DNA of 64,000 nucleotides from Synaphobranchus kaupii. Taxonomy: Eukaryota > Chordata > Actinopteri > Anguilliformes > Synaphobranchidae. The notes beneath the pieces were generated by a model. It was not told where the DNA came from and made no database searches. It saw only the letters and a list, made by a program, of their open reading frames with translations. The stretch covers positions 124,001-188,000 of the forward strand of contig JAINUF010000033.1 of assembly GCA_029718625.1 (NCBI GenBank), read 5' to 3'. A program made the position numbers and the translations under genes. Of this stretch, positions 45,301-60,800 are shown in pieces (within the stretch, counting starts at the first letter, position 1; every line of letters begins with the position of its first letter).

Positions 45301-48300
45301 CATCCTACAGACCACACAATACTACAGGAGAGCTAGTGACTATTTTACACCCTACAGGCCACACACAGTATTACAGGAGAACCAGTGACTATTTTACATC
45401 CTACAGACCACACAGTACTACAGGAGAGCTAGTGACTATTTTACATCCTACAGGCCACACACAGTATTACAGGAGAGCCAGTGGCTATTTTACATCCTAC
45501 AGACCACACAGTACTGTAGGAGAGCCAGTGACTATTTACATCCTACAGACCACACAGTACTGTAGGAGAGCCAGTGGCTATTTTACACCCAGTACTACAC
45601 AGTACTACAGGAGAGCCAGTGACTATTTTACACCCTACAGGCCACACAGTATTACAGGAGAGCCAGTGACTATTTTACACCCTACAGGCCACACAGTATT
45701 ACAGGAGAGCCAGTGACTATTTTACATCCTAGAGACCACACAGTACTACAGGAGAGCTAGTTACTATTTTACATCCTACAGACCACACAGTACTGTAGGA
45801 GAGCTAGTGACTATTTTACATCCTACAGGCCACACACAGTATTACAGGAGAGCCAGTGACTATTTTACATCCTACAGACCACACAGTACTACAGGAGAGC
45901 TAGTGACTATTTTACATCCTACAGGCCACACACAGTATTACAGGAGAGCCAGTGACTATTTTACATCCTACAGTCCACACAGTACTGTAGCAGAGCCAGT
46001 GACTATTTACATCCTACAGACCGCACAGTACTGTAGGAGAGCCAGTGGCTATTTTACACCCTACAGGCCACACAGTATTACAGGAGAGCCAGTGACTATT
46101 TTACATCCTAGAGACCGCACAGTACTGTAGGAGAGCCAGTGACTATTTTACACCCTACAGGCCACACCAGTATTACAGGAGAGCCAGTGACTATTTTACA
46201 TCCTACAGACCACACAGTACTGTAGGAGAGCCAGTGGCTATTTTACACCCTACAGGCCACACACAGTACTACAGGAGAGCCAGTGACTATTTTACACCCT
46301 ACAGGCCACACAGTATTACAGGAGAGCCAGTGACTATTTTACATCCTAGAGACCGCACAGTACTGTAGGAGAGCCAGTGACTATTTTACACCCTACAGGC
46401 CACACCAGTATTACAGGAGAGCCAGTGACTATTTTACATCCTACAGACCACACAGTACTGTAGGAGAGCCAGTGGCTATTTTACACCCTACAGGCCACAC
46501 ACAGTATTACAGGAGAGCCAGTGACTATTTTACATCCTACAGACCACACAGTACTACAGGAGAGCTAGTGACTATTTTACACCATACAGGCCACACAGTA
46601 CTATAGGAGAGCTAGTGACTATTTAACACCCTACAGGCCACACAGTATTAGGGGAGAACCAGTGACTATTTTACATCCTACAGAACACAGTACTGTAGGA
46701 GAGCCAGTGACTATTTTACACTCTACAGGCCACACACAGTATTACAGGAGAGCCAGTGACTATTTTACATCCTACAGACCACAGAGTACTACAGGAGAGA
46801 TAGTGACTATTTTACATCCTACAGACCACACAGTACTACAGGGGAGCTAGTGACTATTTTACATCCTACAGACCACACAGTACTGTAGGAGAGCTAGTGA
46901 CTATTTTACATCCTACAGACCACACAGTACTACAGGAGAGCTAGTGCCTATTGTACACCCTACAGGCCACACACAGTATTACAGGAGAGCCAGTGACTAT
47001 TTTACATCCTACAGACCACACAGTACTACAGGAGAGCTAGTGACTATTTTACATCCTACAGGCCACACACAGTATTACAGGAGAGCCAGTGACTATTTTA
47101 CATGCTACAGACCACACAGTACTGTAGGAGAGCCAGTGACTATTTTACATCCTACAGACCATACAGTACTGTAGGAGAGCCAGTGACTATTTTACACCCT
47201 ACAGGCCACACAGTATTACAGGAGAGCCAGTGAGTATTTTACATCCTAGAGACCGCACAGTACTGTAGGAGAGCCAGTGACTATTTTACACCCTACAGGC
47301 CACACCAGTATTACAGGAGAGCCAGTGACTATTTTACATCCTACAGACCACACAGTACTGTAGGAGAGCCAGTGGCTATTTTACACCCTACAGGCCACAC
47401 ACAGTATTACAGGAGAGCCAGTGACTATTTTACATCCTACAGACCACACAGTACTACAGGAGAGCTAGTGACTATTTTACATCCTACAGACCACACAGTA
47501 CTACAGGGGAGCTAGTGACTATTTTACATCCTACAGACCACACAGTACTGTAGGAGAGCTAGTGACTATTTTACGTCCTACAGACCACACAGTACTACAG
47601 GAGAGCTAGTGACTATTTTACACCCTACAGGCCACACACAGTATTACAGGAGAGCCAGTGACTATTTTACATCCTACAGACCACACAGTACTACAGGAGA
47701 GCTAGTGACTATTTTACGTCCTATAGGCCACACAGTACTACAGGGGAGCTAGTGACTATTTTACATCCTACAGGCCACACACAGTATTACAGGAGAGCCA
47801 GTGACTATTTTACATCCTACAGACCACACCGTACTGTAGGAGAGCCAGTGACTATTTTACACCCTACAGGCCACACCAGTATTACAGGAGAGCCAGTGGC
47901 TATTTTACACCCTACAGGCCACACACAGTACTACAGGAGAGCCAGTGACTATTTTACATCCTACAGACCACACAGTACTACAGGAGAGATAGTGACTATT
48001 TTACATCCTACAGACCACACAGTACTGTAGGAGAGCCAGTGACTATTTTACACTCTACAGGCCACACACAGTATTACAGGAGAGCCAGTGACTATTTTAC
48101 ATCCTACAGACCACACAGTACTACAGGAGAGATAGTGACTATTTTACATCCTACAGACCACACAGTACTACAGGGGAGCTAGTGACTATTTTACATCCTA
48201 CAGGCCACACACAGTATTACAGGAGACCCAGTGACTATTTTACATCCTACAGACCACACAGTACTGTAGGAGAGCCAGTGACTATTTTACATCCTACAGG

Positions 48301-48975
48301 CCACACAGTACTACAGGGGAGCTAGTGACTATTTTACATCCTACAGGCCACACACAGTATTACAGGAGAGCCAGTGACTATTTTACATCCTACAGACCAC
48401 ACAGTACTGTAGGAGAGCCAGTGACTATTTTACATCCTACAGACCATACAGTACTGTAGGAGAGCCAGTGACTATTTTACACCCTACAGGCCACACAGTA
48501 TTACAGGAGAGCCAGTGAGTATTTTACATCCTAGAGACCGCACAGTACTGTAGGAGAGCCAGTGACTATTTTACACCCTACAGGCCACACCAGTATTACA
48601 GGAGAGCCAGTGACTATTTTACATCCTACAGACCACACAGTACTACAGGAGAGCTAGTGACTATTTTACATCCTACAGACCACACAGTACTACAGGGGAG
48701 CTAGTGACTATTTTACATCCTACAGACCACACAGTACTGTAGGAGAGCTAGTGACTATTTTACGTCCTACAGACCACACAGTACTACAGGAGAGCTAGTG
48801 ACTATTTTACACCCTACAGGCCACACACAGTATTACAGGAGAGCCAGTGACTATTTTACATCCTACAGACCACACAGTACTACAGGAGAGCTAGTGACTA
48901 TTTTACATCCTACAGGCCACACACAGTATTACAGGAGAGCCAGTGACTATTTTACATCCTACAGACCACACAGTA
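42380..48975 (+). repeat. 6.6-kb satellite segment, copy 2 (7,165-bp offset)
   Basis: Second copy of 35215-41810. It includes the last two 1,989-bp higher-order units (starts at 42824 and 44813), so the duplication postdates the 1,989-bp amplification. Confidence 0.92.
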
Positions 48976-50589
48976 CTGTAGGAGAGCCAGTGACTATTTT
49001 ACATCCTACAGACCATACAGTACTGTAGGAGAGCCAGTGACTATTTTACACCCTACAGGCCACACAGTACTACAGGGGAGCTAGTGACTATTTTCCGTCC
49101 TACAGGCCACACAGTACTACAGGGGAGCTAGTGACTATTTTACACTCCACAGGCCACACACAGTATTACAGGCCACACAGTACTACAGGGGAGCTAGTGA
49201 CTATTTTACACCCTACAGGCCTCACACAGTATTACCGGAGAGCCAGTGACTATTTTACACCCTACAGGCCACACAGTACTACAGATGACCTAGTGACTAT
49301 TTTACACCCTACAGGCCACACAGTACTACAGGAGAGCTAGTGACTATTTTACACCATACAGGCCACACAGTACTATAGGAGAGCTAGTGACTATTTAACA
49401 CCCTACAGGCCACACAGTATTAGGGGAGAACCAGTGACTATTTTACATCCTACAGAACACAGTACTGTAGGAGAGCCAGTGACTATTTTACACTCTACAG
49501 GCCACACACAGTATTACAGGAGAGCCAGTGACTATTTTACATCCTACAGACCACACAGTACTACAGGAGAGATAGTGACTATTTTACATCCTACAGACCA
49601 CACAGTACTACAGGGGAGCTAGTGACTATTTTACATCCTACAGGCCACACACAGTATTACAGGAGAGCCAGTGACTATTTTACATCCTACAGACCACACA
49701 GTACTGTAGGAGAGCCAGTGACTATTTTACATCCTACAGGCCACACAGTACTACAGGGGAGCTAGTGACTATTTTACATCCTACAGGCCACACACAGTAT
49801 TACAGGAGAGCCAGTGACTATTTTACATCCTACAGACCACACAGTACTGTAGGAGAGCTAGTGACTATTTTACATCCTACAGGCCACACACAGTATTACA
49901 GGAGAGCCAGTGACTATTTTACATCCTACAGACCACACAGTACTACAGGAGAGCTAGTGACTATTTTACATCCTACAGGCCACACACAGTATTACAGGAG
50001 AGCCAGTGACTATTTTACATCCTACAGACCACACAGTACTGTAGCAGAGCCAGTGACTATTTACATCCTACAGACCGCACAGTACTGTAGGAGAGCCAGT
50101 GGCTATTTTACACCCTACAGGCCACACAGTATTACAGGAGAGCCAGTGACTATTTTACATCCTAGAGACCGCACAGTGCTGTAGGAGAGCCAGTGACTAT
50201 TTTACACCCTACAGGCCACACCAGTATTACAGGAGAGCCAGTGACTATTTTACATCCTACAGACCACACAGTACTGTAGGAGAGCCAGTGGCTATTTTAC
50301 ACCCTACAGGCCACACACAGTACTACAGGAGAGCCAGTGACTATTTTACACCCTACAGGCCACACAGTATTACAGGAGAGCCAGTGACTATTTTACATCC
50401 TAGAGACCGCACAGTACTGTAGGAGAGCCAGTGACTATTTTACACCCTACAGGCCACACCAGTATTACAGGAGAGCCAGTGACTATTTTACATCCTACAG
50501 ACCACACAGTACTGTAGGAGAGCCAGTGGCTATTTTACACCCTACAGGCCACACACAGTATTACAGGAGAGCCAGTGACTATTTTACAT

Positions 50590-53220
50590 CCTACCAGACC
50601 ACACAGTACTACAGGAGAGCTAGTGACTATTTTTACACCATACAGGCCACACAGTACTATAGGAGAGCTAGTGACTATTTAACACCCTACAGGCCACACA
50701 GTATTAGGGGAGAACCAGTGACTATTTTACATCCTACAGAACACAGTACTGTAGGAGAGCCAGTGACTATTTTACACTCTACAGGCCACACACAGTATTA
50801 CAGGAGAGCCAGTGACTATTTTACATCCTACAGACCACACAGTACTACAGGAGAGATAGTGACTATTTTACATCCTACAGACCACACAGTACTACAGGGG
50901 AGGCTAGTGACTATTTTACATCCTACAGACCACACAGTACTGTAGGAGAGCTAGTGACTATTTTACATCCTACAGACCACACAGTACTACAGGAGAGCTA
51001 GTGACTATTGTACACCCTACAGGCCACACACAGTATTACAGGAGAGCCAGTGACTATTTTTACATCCTACAGACCACACAGTACTACAGGAGAGCTAGTG
51101 ACTATTTTACATCCTACAGGCCACACACAGATTACAGGAGAGCCAGTGACTATTTTACATCCTACAGACCACACAGTACTGTAGGAGAGCCAGTGACTAT
51201 CTTTACATCCTACAGACCATACAGTACTGTAGGAGAGCCAGTGACTATTTTACACCCTACAGGCCACACAGTATTACAGGAGAGCCAGTGAGTATTTTAC
51301 ATCCTAGAGACCGCACAGTACTGTAGGAGAGCCAGTGACTATTTTACACCCTACAGGCCACACCAGTATTACAGGAGAGCCAGTGACTATTTTACATCCT
51401 ACAGACCACACAGTACTGTAGGAGAGCCAGTGGCTATTTTACACCCTACAGGCCACACACAGTATTACAGGAGAGCCAGTGACTATTTTACATCCTACAG
51501 ACCACACAGTACTACAGGAGAGCTAGTGACTATTTTACATTCCTACAGACCACACAGTACTACAGGGGAGCTAGTGACTATTTTACATCCTACAGACCAC
51601 ACAGTACTGTAGGAGAGCTAGTGACTATTTTACGTCCTACAGACCACACAGTACTACAGGAGAGCTAGTGACTATTTTACACCCCTACAGGCCACACAGT
51701 TATTACAGGAGAGCCAGTGACTATTTTACATCCTACAGACCACACAGTACTACAGGAGAGCTAGTGACTATTTTACGTCCTATAGGCCCACACAGTACTA
51801 CAGGGGAGCTAGTGACTATTTTACATCCCTACAGGCCACACACAGTATTACAGGAGAGCCAGTGACTATTTTACATCCTACAGACCACCACCGTACTGTA
51901 GGAGAGCCAGTGACTATTTTACACCCCTACAGGCCACACCAGTATTACAGGAGAGCCAGTGGCTATTTTACACCCTACAGGCCACACACAGTACTACAGG
52001 AGAGCCAGTGACTATTTTACATCCTACAGACCACACAGTACTACAGGAGAGATAGTGACTATTTTACATCCTACAGACCACACAGTACTGTAGGAGAGCC
52101 AGTGACTATTTTACACTCTACAGGCCACACACAGTATTACAGGAGAGCCAGTGACTATTTTACATCCTACAGACCACACAGTACTACAGGAGAGATAGTG
52201 ACTATTTTACATCCTACAGACCACACAGTACTACAGGGGAGCTAGTGACTATTTTACATCCTACAGGCCACACACAGTATTTACAGGAGAGCCAGTGACT
52301 ATTTTACATCCTACAGACCACACAGTACTGTAGGAGAGCCAGTGACTATTTTACATCCTACAGGCCACACAGTACTACAGGGGAGCTAGTGACTATTTTA
52401 CATCCTACAGGCCACACACAGTATTACAGGAGAGCCAGTGGACTATTTTACATCCTACAGACCACACAGTACTGTAGGAGAGCCAGTGACTATTTTACAT
52501 CCTACAGACCATACAGTACTGTAGGAGAGCCAGTGACTATTTTACACCCTACAGGCCACACAGTATTACAGGAGAGCCAGTGAGTATTTTACATCCTAGA
52601 GACCGCACAGTACTGTAGGAGAGCCAGTGACTATTTTACACCCTACAGGCCACACCAGTATTACAGGAGAGCCAGTGACTATTTTACATCCTACAGACCA
52701 CACAGTACTACAGGAGAGCTAGTGACTATTTTACATCCTACAGACCACACAGTACTACAGGGGAGCTAGTGACTATTTTACATCCTACAGACCACACAGT
52801 ACTGTAGGAGAGCTAGTGACTATTTTTACGTCCTACAGACCACACAGTACTACAGGAGAGCTAGTGACTATTTTTACACCCTACAGGCCACACACAGTAT
52901 TACAGGAGAGCCAGTGACTATTTTACATCCTACAGACCACACAGTACTACAGGAGAGCTAGTGACTATTTTACATCCTACAGGCCACACACAGTATTACA
53001 GGAGAGCCAGTGACTATTTTACATCCTACAGACCACACAGTACTGTAGGAGAGCCAGATGACTATTTTACATCCTACAGACCATACAGTACTGTAGGAGA
53101 GCCAGTGACTATTTTACACCCTACAGGCCACACAGTACTACAGGGGAGCTAGTGACTATTTTACGTCCTACAGGCCACACAGTACTACAGGGGAGCTAGT
53201 GACTATTTTACAACTCTACA
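50590..53220 (+). repeat. Satellite block dense in single-base indels
   Basis: The monomer order repeats that of about 46.5-49.2 kb, but about 19 one-base changes, nearly all insertions in short runs, are packed into 2.6 kb. Examples: CCTACCAGACC (50592), TATTTTTACACC (50629), GGGGAGGCTAG (50897), CAGATTACAGG (51128), ACATTCCTACAG (51537), ACACCCCTACAGG (51680 and 51922), TAGGCCCACACAG (51783), GTATTTACAGG (52279), CAGTGGACTATT (52436), CCAGATGACTA (53054) and ACAACTCTAC (53210). Flanking satellite has almost none. Low-accuracy, unpolished assembly is the likely reason; a real local mutation burst is less likely. Confidence 0.75.
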
Positions 53221-55439
53221 GGCCACACACAGTATTACAGGCCACACAGTACTACAGGGGAGCTAGTGACTATTTTACACCCTACAGGCCTCACACAGTA
53301 TTACCGGAGAGCCAGTGACTATTTTACACCCTACAGGCCACACAGTACTACAGATGACCTAGTGACTATTTTACACCCTACAGGCCACACAGTACTACAG
53401 GAGAGCTAGTGACTATTTTACACCATACAGGCCACACAGTACTATAGGAGAGCTAGTGACTATTTAACACCCTACAGGCCACACAGTATTAGGGGAGAAC
53501 CAGTGACTATTTTACATCCTACAGAACACAGTACTGTAGGAGAGCCAGTGACTATTTTACACTCTACAGGCCACACACAGTATTACAGGAGAGCCAGTGA
53601 CTATTTTACATCCTACAGACCACACAGTACTACAGGAGAGATAGTGACTATTTTACATCCTACAGACCACACAGTACTACAGGGGAGCTAGTGACTATTT
53701 TACATCCTACAGGCCACACACAGTATTACAGGAGAGCCAGTGACTATTTTACATCCTACAGACCACACAGTACTGTAGGAGAGCCAGTGACTATTTTACA
53801 TCCTACAGGCCACACAGTACTACAGGGGAGCTAGTGACTATTTTACATCCTACAGGCCACACACAGTATTACAGGAGAGCCAGTGACTATTTTACATCCT
53901 ACAGACCACACAGTACTGTAGGAGAGCCAGTGACTATTTTACATCCTACAGACCATACAGTACTGTAGGAGAGCCAGTGACTATTTTACACCCTACAGGC
54001 CACACAGTATTACAGGAGAGCCAGTGAGTATTTTACATCCTAGAGACCGCACAGTACTGTAGGAGAGCCAGTGACTATTTTACACCCTACAGGCCACACC
54101 AGGATTACAGGAGAGCCAGTGACTATTTTACATCCTACAGACCACACAGTACTACAGGAGAGCTAGTGACTATTTTACATCCTACAGACCACACAGTACT
54201 ACAGGGGAGCTAGTGACTATTTTACATCCTACAGACCACACAGTACTGTAGGAGAGCTAGTGACTATTTTACACCCTACAGGCCACACACAGTATTACAG
54301 GAGAGCCAGTGACTATTTTACATCCTACAGACCACACAGTACTACAGGAGAGCTAGTGACTATTTTACGTCCTATAGGCCACACAGTACTACAGGGGAGC
54401 TAGTGACTATTTTACATCCTACAGGCCACACACAGTATTACAGGAGAGCCAGTGACTATTTTACATCCTACAGACCACACCGTACTGTAGGAGAGCCAGT
54501 GACTATTTTACACCCTACAGGCCACACCAGTATTACAGGAGAGCCAGTGGCTATTTTACACCCTACAGGCCACACACAGTACTACAGGAGAGCCAGTGAC
54601 TATTTTACACCCTACAGGCCACACACAGTATTACAGGAGAGCCAGTGACTATTTTACATCCTACAGACCACACAGTACTGTAGGAGAGCCAGTGACTATT
54701 TACATCCTACAGACCACACAGTACTGTAGGAGAGCCAGTGACTATTTTACATCCTACAGACCACACAGTACTACAGGAGAGCTAGTAACTATTTTACATC
54801 CTACAGGCCACACAGTACTACAGGGGAGCTAGTGACTATTTTACATCCTACAGACCACACAGTACTGTAGGGGAACTAGTGACTATTTTACATCCTACAG
54901 ACCACACAATACTACAGGAGAGCTAGTGACTATTTTACACCCTACAGGCCACACACAGTATTACAGGAGAACCAGTGACTATTTTACATCCTACAGACCA
55001 CACAGTACTACAGGAGAGCTAGTGACTATTTTACACCCTACAGGCCACACACAGTATTACAGGAGAACCAGTGACTATTTTACATCCTACAGACCACACA
55101 GTACTACAGGAGAGCTAGTGACTATTTTACATCCTACAGGCCACACACAGTATTACAGGAGAGCCAGTGGCTATTTTACATCCTACAGACCACACAGTAC
55201 TGTAGGAGAGCCAGTGACTATTTACATCCTACAGACCACACAGTACTGTAGGAGAGCCAGTGGCTATTTTACACCCAGTACTACACAGTACTACAGGAGA
55301 GCCAGTGACTATTTTACACCCTACAGGCCACACAGTATTACAGGAGAGCCAGTGACTATTTTACACTCTACAGGCCACACAGTATTACAGGAGAGCCATT
55401 GACTATTTTACATCCTAGAGACCACACAGTACTACAGGA

Positions 55440-57800
55440 GAGCTAGTTACTATTTTACATCCTACAGACCACACAGTACTGTTGGAGAGCTAGTGACTAT
55501 TTTACATCCTACAGGCCACACACAGTATTACAGGAGAGCCAGTGACTATTTTACATCCTACAGACCACACAGTACTACAGGAGAGCTAGTGACTATTTTA
55601 CATCCTACAGGCCACACACAGTATTACAGGAGAGCCAGTGACTATTTTACATCCTACAGACCACACAGTACTGTAGCAGAGCCAGTGACTATTTACATCC
55701 TACAGACCGCACAGTACTGTAGGAGAGCCAGTGGCTATTTTACACCCTACAGGCCACACAGTATTACAGGAGAGCCAGTGACTATTTTACATCCTAGAGA
55801 CCGCACAGTACTGTAGGAGAGCCAGTGACTATTTTACACCCTACAGGCCACACCAGTATTACAGGAGAGCCAGTGACTATTTTACATCCTACAGACCACA
55901 CAGTACTGTAGGAGAGCCAGTGGCTATTTTACACCCTACAGGCCACACACAGTACTACAGGAGAGCCAGTGACTATTTTACACCCTACAGGCCACACAGT
56001 ATTACAGGAGAGCCAGTGACTATTTTACATCCTACAGACCACACAGTACTGTAGGAGAGCCAGTGGCTATTTTACACCCTACAGGCCACACACAGTATTA
56101 CAGGAGAGCCAGTGACTATTTTACATCCTACAGACCACACAGTACTACAGGAGAGCTAGTGACTATTTTACACCATACAGGCCACACAGTACTATAGGAG
56201 AGCTAGTGACTATTTAACACCCTACAGGCCACACAGTATTAGGGGAGAACCAGTGACTATTTTACATCCTACAGAACACAGTACTGTAGGAGAGCCAGTG
56301 ACTATTTTACACTCTACAGGCCACACACAGTATTACAGGAGAGCCAGTGACTATTTTACATCCTACAGACCACACAGTACTGTAGGAGAGCCAGTGACTA
56401 TTTACATCCTACAGACCACACAGTACTGTAGGAGAGCCAGTGGCTATTTTACACCCAGTACTACACAGTACTACAGGAGAGCCAGTGACTATTTTACACC
56501 CTACAGGCCACACAGTATTACAGGAGAGCCAGTGACTATTTTACACTCTACAGGCCACACAGTATTACAGGAGAGCCATTGACTATTTTACATCCTAGAG
56601 ACCACACAGTACTACAGGAGAGCTAGTTACTATTTTACATCCTACAGACCACACAGTACTGTTGGAGAGCTAGTGACTATTTTACATCCTACAGGCCACA
56701 CACAGTATTACAGGAGAGCCAGTGACTATTTTACATCCTACAGACCACACAGTACTACAGGAGAGCTAGTGACTATTTTACATCCTACAGGCCACACACA
56801 GTATTACAGGAGAGCCAGTGACTATTTTACATCCTACAGACCACACAGTACTGTAGCAGAGCCAGTGACTATTTACATCCTACAGACCGCACAGTACTGT
56901 AGGAGAGCCAGTGGCTATTTTACACCCTACAGGCCACACAGTATTACAGGAGAGCCAGTGACTATTTTACATCCTAGAGACCGCACAGTACTGTAGGAGA
57001 GCCAGTGACTATTTTACACCCTACAGGCCACACCAGTATTACAGGAGAGCCAGTGACTATTTTACATCCTACAGACCACACAGTACTGTAGGAGAGCCAG
57101 TGGCTATTTTACACCCTACAGGCCACACACAGTACTACAGGAGAGCCAGTGACTATTTTACACCCTACAGGCCACACAGTATTACAGGAGAGCCAGTGAC
57201 TATTTTACATCCTACAGACCACACAGTACTGTAGGAGAGCCAGTGGCTATTTTACACCCTACAGGCCACACACAGTATTACAGGAGAGCCAGTGACTATT
57301 TTACATCCTACAGACCACACAGTACTACAGGAGAGCTAGTGACTATTTTACACCATACAGGCCACACAGTACTATAGGAGAGCTAGTGACTATTTAACAC
57401 CCTACAGGCCACACAGTATTAGGGGAGAACCAGTGACTATTTTACATCCTACAGAACACAGTACTGTAGGAGAGCCAGTGACTATTTTACACTCTACAGG
57501 CCACACACAGTATTACAGGAGAGCCAGTGACTATTTTACATCCTACAGACCACACAGTACTACAGGAGAGATAGTGACTATTTTACATCCTACAGACCAC
57601 ACAGTACTACAGGGGAGCTAGTGACTATTTTACATCCTACAGACCACACAGTACTGTAGGAGAGCTAGTGACTATTTTACATCCTACAGACCACACAGTA
57701 CTACAGGAGAGCTAGTGACTATTGTACACCCTACAGGCCACACACAGTATTACAGGAGAGCCAGTGACTATTTTACATCCTACAGACCACACAGTACTAC
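55440..57800 (+). repeat. 1,180-bp tandem duplication of satellite
   Basis: Two private variants recur at exactly 1,180 bp: CTGTTGGAGAGC at 55480 and 56660, and GAGAGCCATTGAC at 55391 and 56571. The monomer run at 55493 likewise recurs at 56673. The intervening monomers match by eye, so this is a recent tandem duplication. Confidence 0.88.
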
Positions 57801-60800
57801 AGGAGAGCTAGTGACTATTTTACGTCCTACAGGCCACACAGTACTACAGGGGAGCTAGTGACTATTTTACATCCTACAGGCCACACACAGTATTACAGGA
57901 GAGCCAGTGACTATTTTACATCCTACAGACCACACAGTACTGTAGGAGAGCCAGTGACTATTTTACATCCTACAGACCATACAGTACTGTAGGAGAGCCA
58001 GTGACTATTTTACACCCTACAGGCCACACAGTATTACAGGAGAGCCAGTGAGTATTTTACATCCTAGAGACCGCACAGTACTGTAGGAGAGCCAGTGACT
58101 ATTTTACACCCTACAGGCCACACCAGTATTACAGGAGAGCCAGTGACTATTTTACATCCTACAGACCACACAGTACTGTAGGAGAGCCAGTGGCTATTTT
58201 ACACCCTACAGGCCACACACAGTATTACAGGAGAGCCAGTGACTATTTTACATCCTACAGACCACACAGTACTACAGGAGAGCTAGTGACTATTTTACAT
58301 CCTACAGACCACACAGTACTACAGGGGAGCTAGTGACTATTTTACATCCTACAGACCACACAGTACTGTAGGAGAGCTAGTGACTATTTTATGTCCTACA
58401 GACCACACAGTACTACAGGAGAGCTAGTGACTATTTTACACCCTACAGGCCACACACAGTATTACAGGAGAGCCAGTGACTATTTTACATCCTACAGACC
58501 ACACAGTACTACAGGAGAGCTAGTGACTATTTTACGTCCTATAGGCCACACAGTACTACAGGGGAGCTAGTGACTATTTTACATCCTACAGGCCACACAC
58601 AGTATTACAGGAGAGCCAGTGACTATTTTACATCCTACAGACCACACCGTACTGTAGGAGAGCCAGTGACTATTTTACACCCTACAGGCCACACCAGTAT
58701 TACAGGAGAGCCAGTGGCTATTTTACACCCTATAGGCCACACACAGTACTACAGGAGAGCCAGTGACTATTTTACATCCTACAGACCACACAGTACTACA
58801 GGAGAGATAGTGACTATTTTACATCCTACAGACCACACAGTACTGTAGGAGAGCCAGTGACTATTTTACACTCTACAGGCCACACAAAGTATTACAGGAG
58901 AGCCAGTGACTATTTTACATCCTACAGACCACACAGTACTACAGGAGAGATAGTGACTATTTTACATCCTACAGACCACACAGTACTACAGGGGAGCTAT
59001 TGACTATTTTACATCCTACAGGCCACACACAGTATTACAGGAGAGCCAGTGACTATTTTACATCCTACAGACCAGACAGTACTGTAGGAGAGCCAGTGAC
59101 TATTTTACATCCTACAGGCCACACAGTACTACAGGGGAGCTAGTGACTATTTTACATCCTACAGGCCACACACAGTATTACAGGAGAGCCAGTGACTATT
59201 TTACATCCTACAGACCACACAGTACGGTAGGAGAGCCAGTGACTATTTTACATCCTACAGACCATACAGTACTGTAGGAGAGCCAGTGACTATTTTACAC
59301 CCTACAGGCCACACAGTATTACAGGAGAGCCAGTGAGTATTTTACATCCTAGAGACCGCACAGTACTGTAGGAGAGCCAGTGACTATTTTACACCCTACA
59401 GGCCACACCAGTATTACAGGAGAGCCAGTGACTATTTTACATCCTACAGACCACACAGTACTACAGGAGAGCTAGTGACTATTTTACATCCTACAGGCCA
59501 CACAGTACTACAGGGGAGCTAGTGACTATTTTACATCCTACAGACCACACAGTACTGTAGGAGAGCTAGTGACTATTTTACGTCCTACAGACCACACAGT
59601 ACTACAGGAGAGCTAGTGACTATTTTACACCCTACAGGCCACACACAGTATTACAGGAGAGCCAGTGACTATTTTACATCCTACAGACCACACAGTACTA
59701 CAGGAGAGCTAGTGACTATTTTACATCCTACAGGCCACACACAGTATTACAGGAGAGCCAGTGACTATTTTACATCCTACAGACCACACAGTACTGTAGG
59801 AGAGCCAGTGACTATTTTACACCCTACAGGCCACACAGTACTACAGGGGAGCTAGTGACTATTTTACGTCCTACAGGCCACACAGTACTACAGGGGAGCT
59901 AGTGACTATTTTACACTCTACAGGCCACACACAGTATTACAGGCCACACAGTACTACAGGGGAGCTAGTGACTATTTTACACCCTACAGGCCACACAGTA
60001 CTACAGATGACCTAGTGACTATTTTACACCCTACAGGCCACACAGTACTACAGGAGAGCTAGTGACTATTTCACACCATACAGGCCACACAGTACTATAG
60101 GAGAGCTAGTGACTATTTAACACCCTACAGGCCACACAGTATTAGGGGAGAACCAGTGACTATTTTACATCCTACAGAACACAGTACTGTAGGAGAGCCA
60201 GTGACTATTTTACACTCTACAGGCCACACACAGTATTACAGGAGAGCCAGTGACTTTTACATCCTACAGACCACACAGTACTACAGGAGAGATAGTGACT
60301 ATTTTACATCCTACAGACCACACAGTACTACAGGGGAGCTAGTGACTATTTTACATCCTACAGGCCACACACAGTATTACAGGAGAGCCAGTGACTATTT
60401 TACATCCTACAGACCACACAGTACTGTAGGAGAGCCAGTGACTATTTTACATCCTACAGGCCACACAGTACTACAGGGGAGCTAGTGACTATTTTACATC
60501 CTACAGGCCACACACAGTATTACAGGAGAGCCAGTGACTATTTTACATCCTACAGACCACACAGTACTGTAGGAGAGCCAGTGACTATTTTACATCCTAA
60601 AGACCATACAGTACTGTAGGAGAGCTAGTGACTATTTTACACCCTACAGGCCACACAGTATTACAGGAGAGCCAGTGAGTATTTTACATCCTAGAGACCG
60701 CACAGTACTGTAGGAGAGCCAGTGACTATTTTACACCCTACAGGCCACACCAGTATTACAGGAGAGCCAGTGACTATTTTACATCCTACAGACCAGACAG

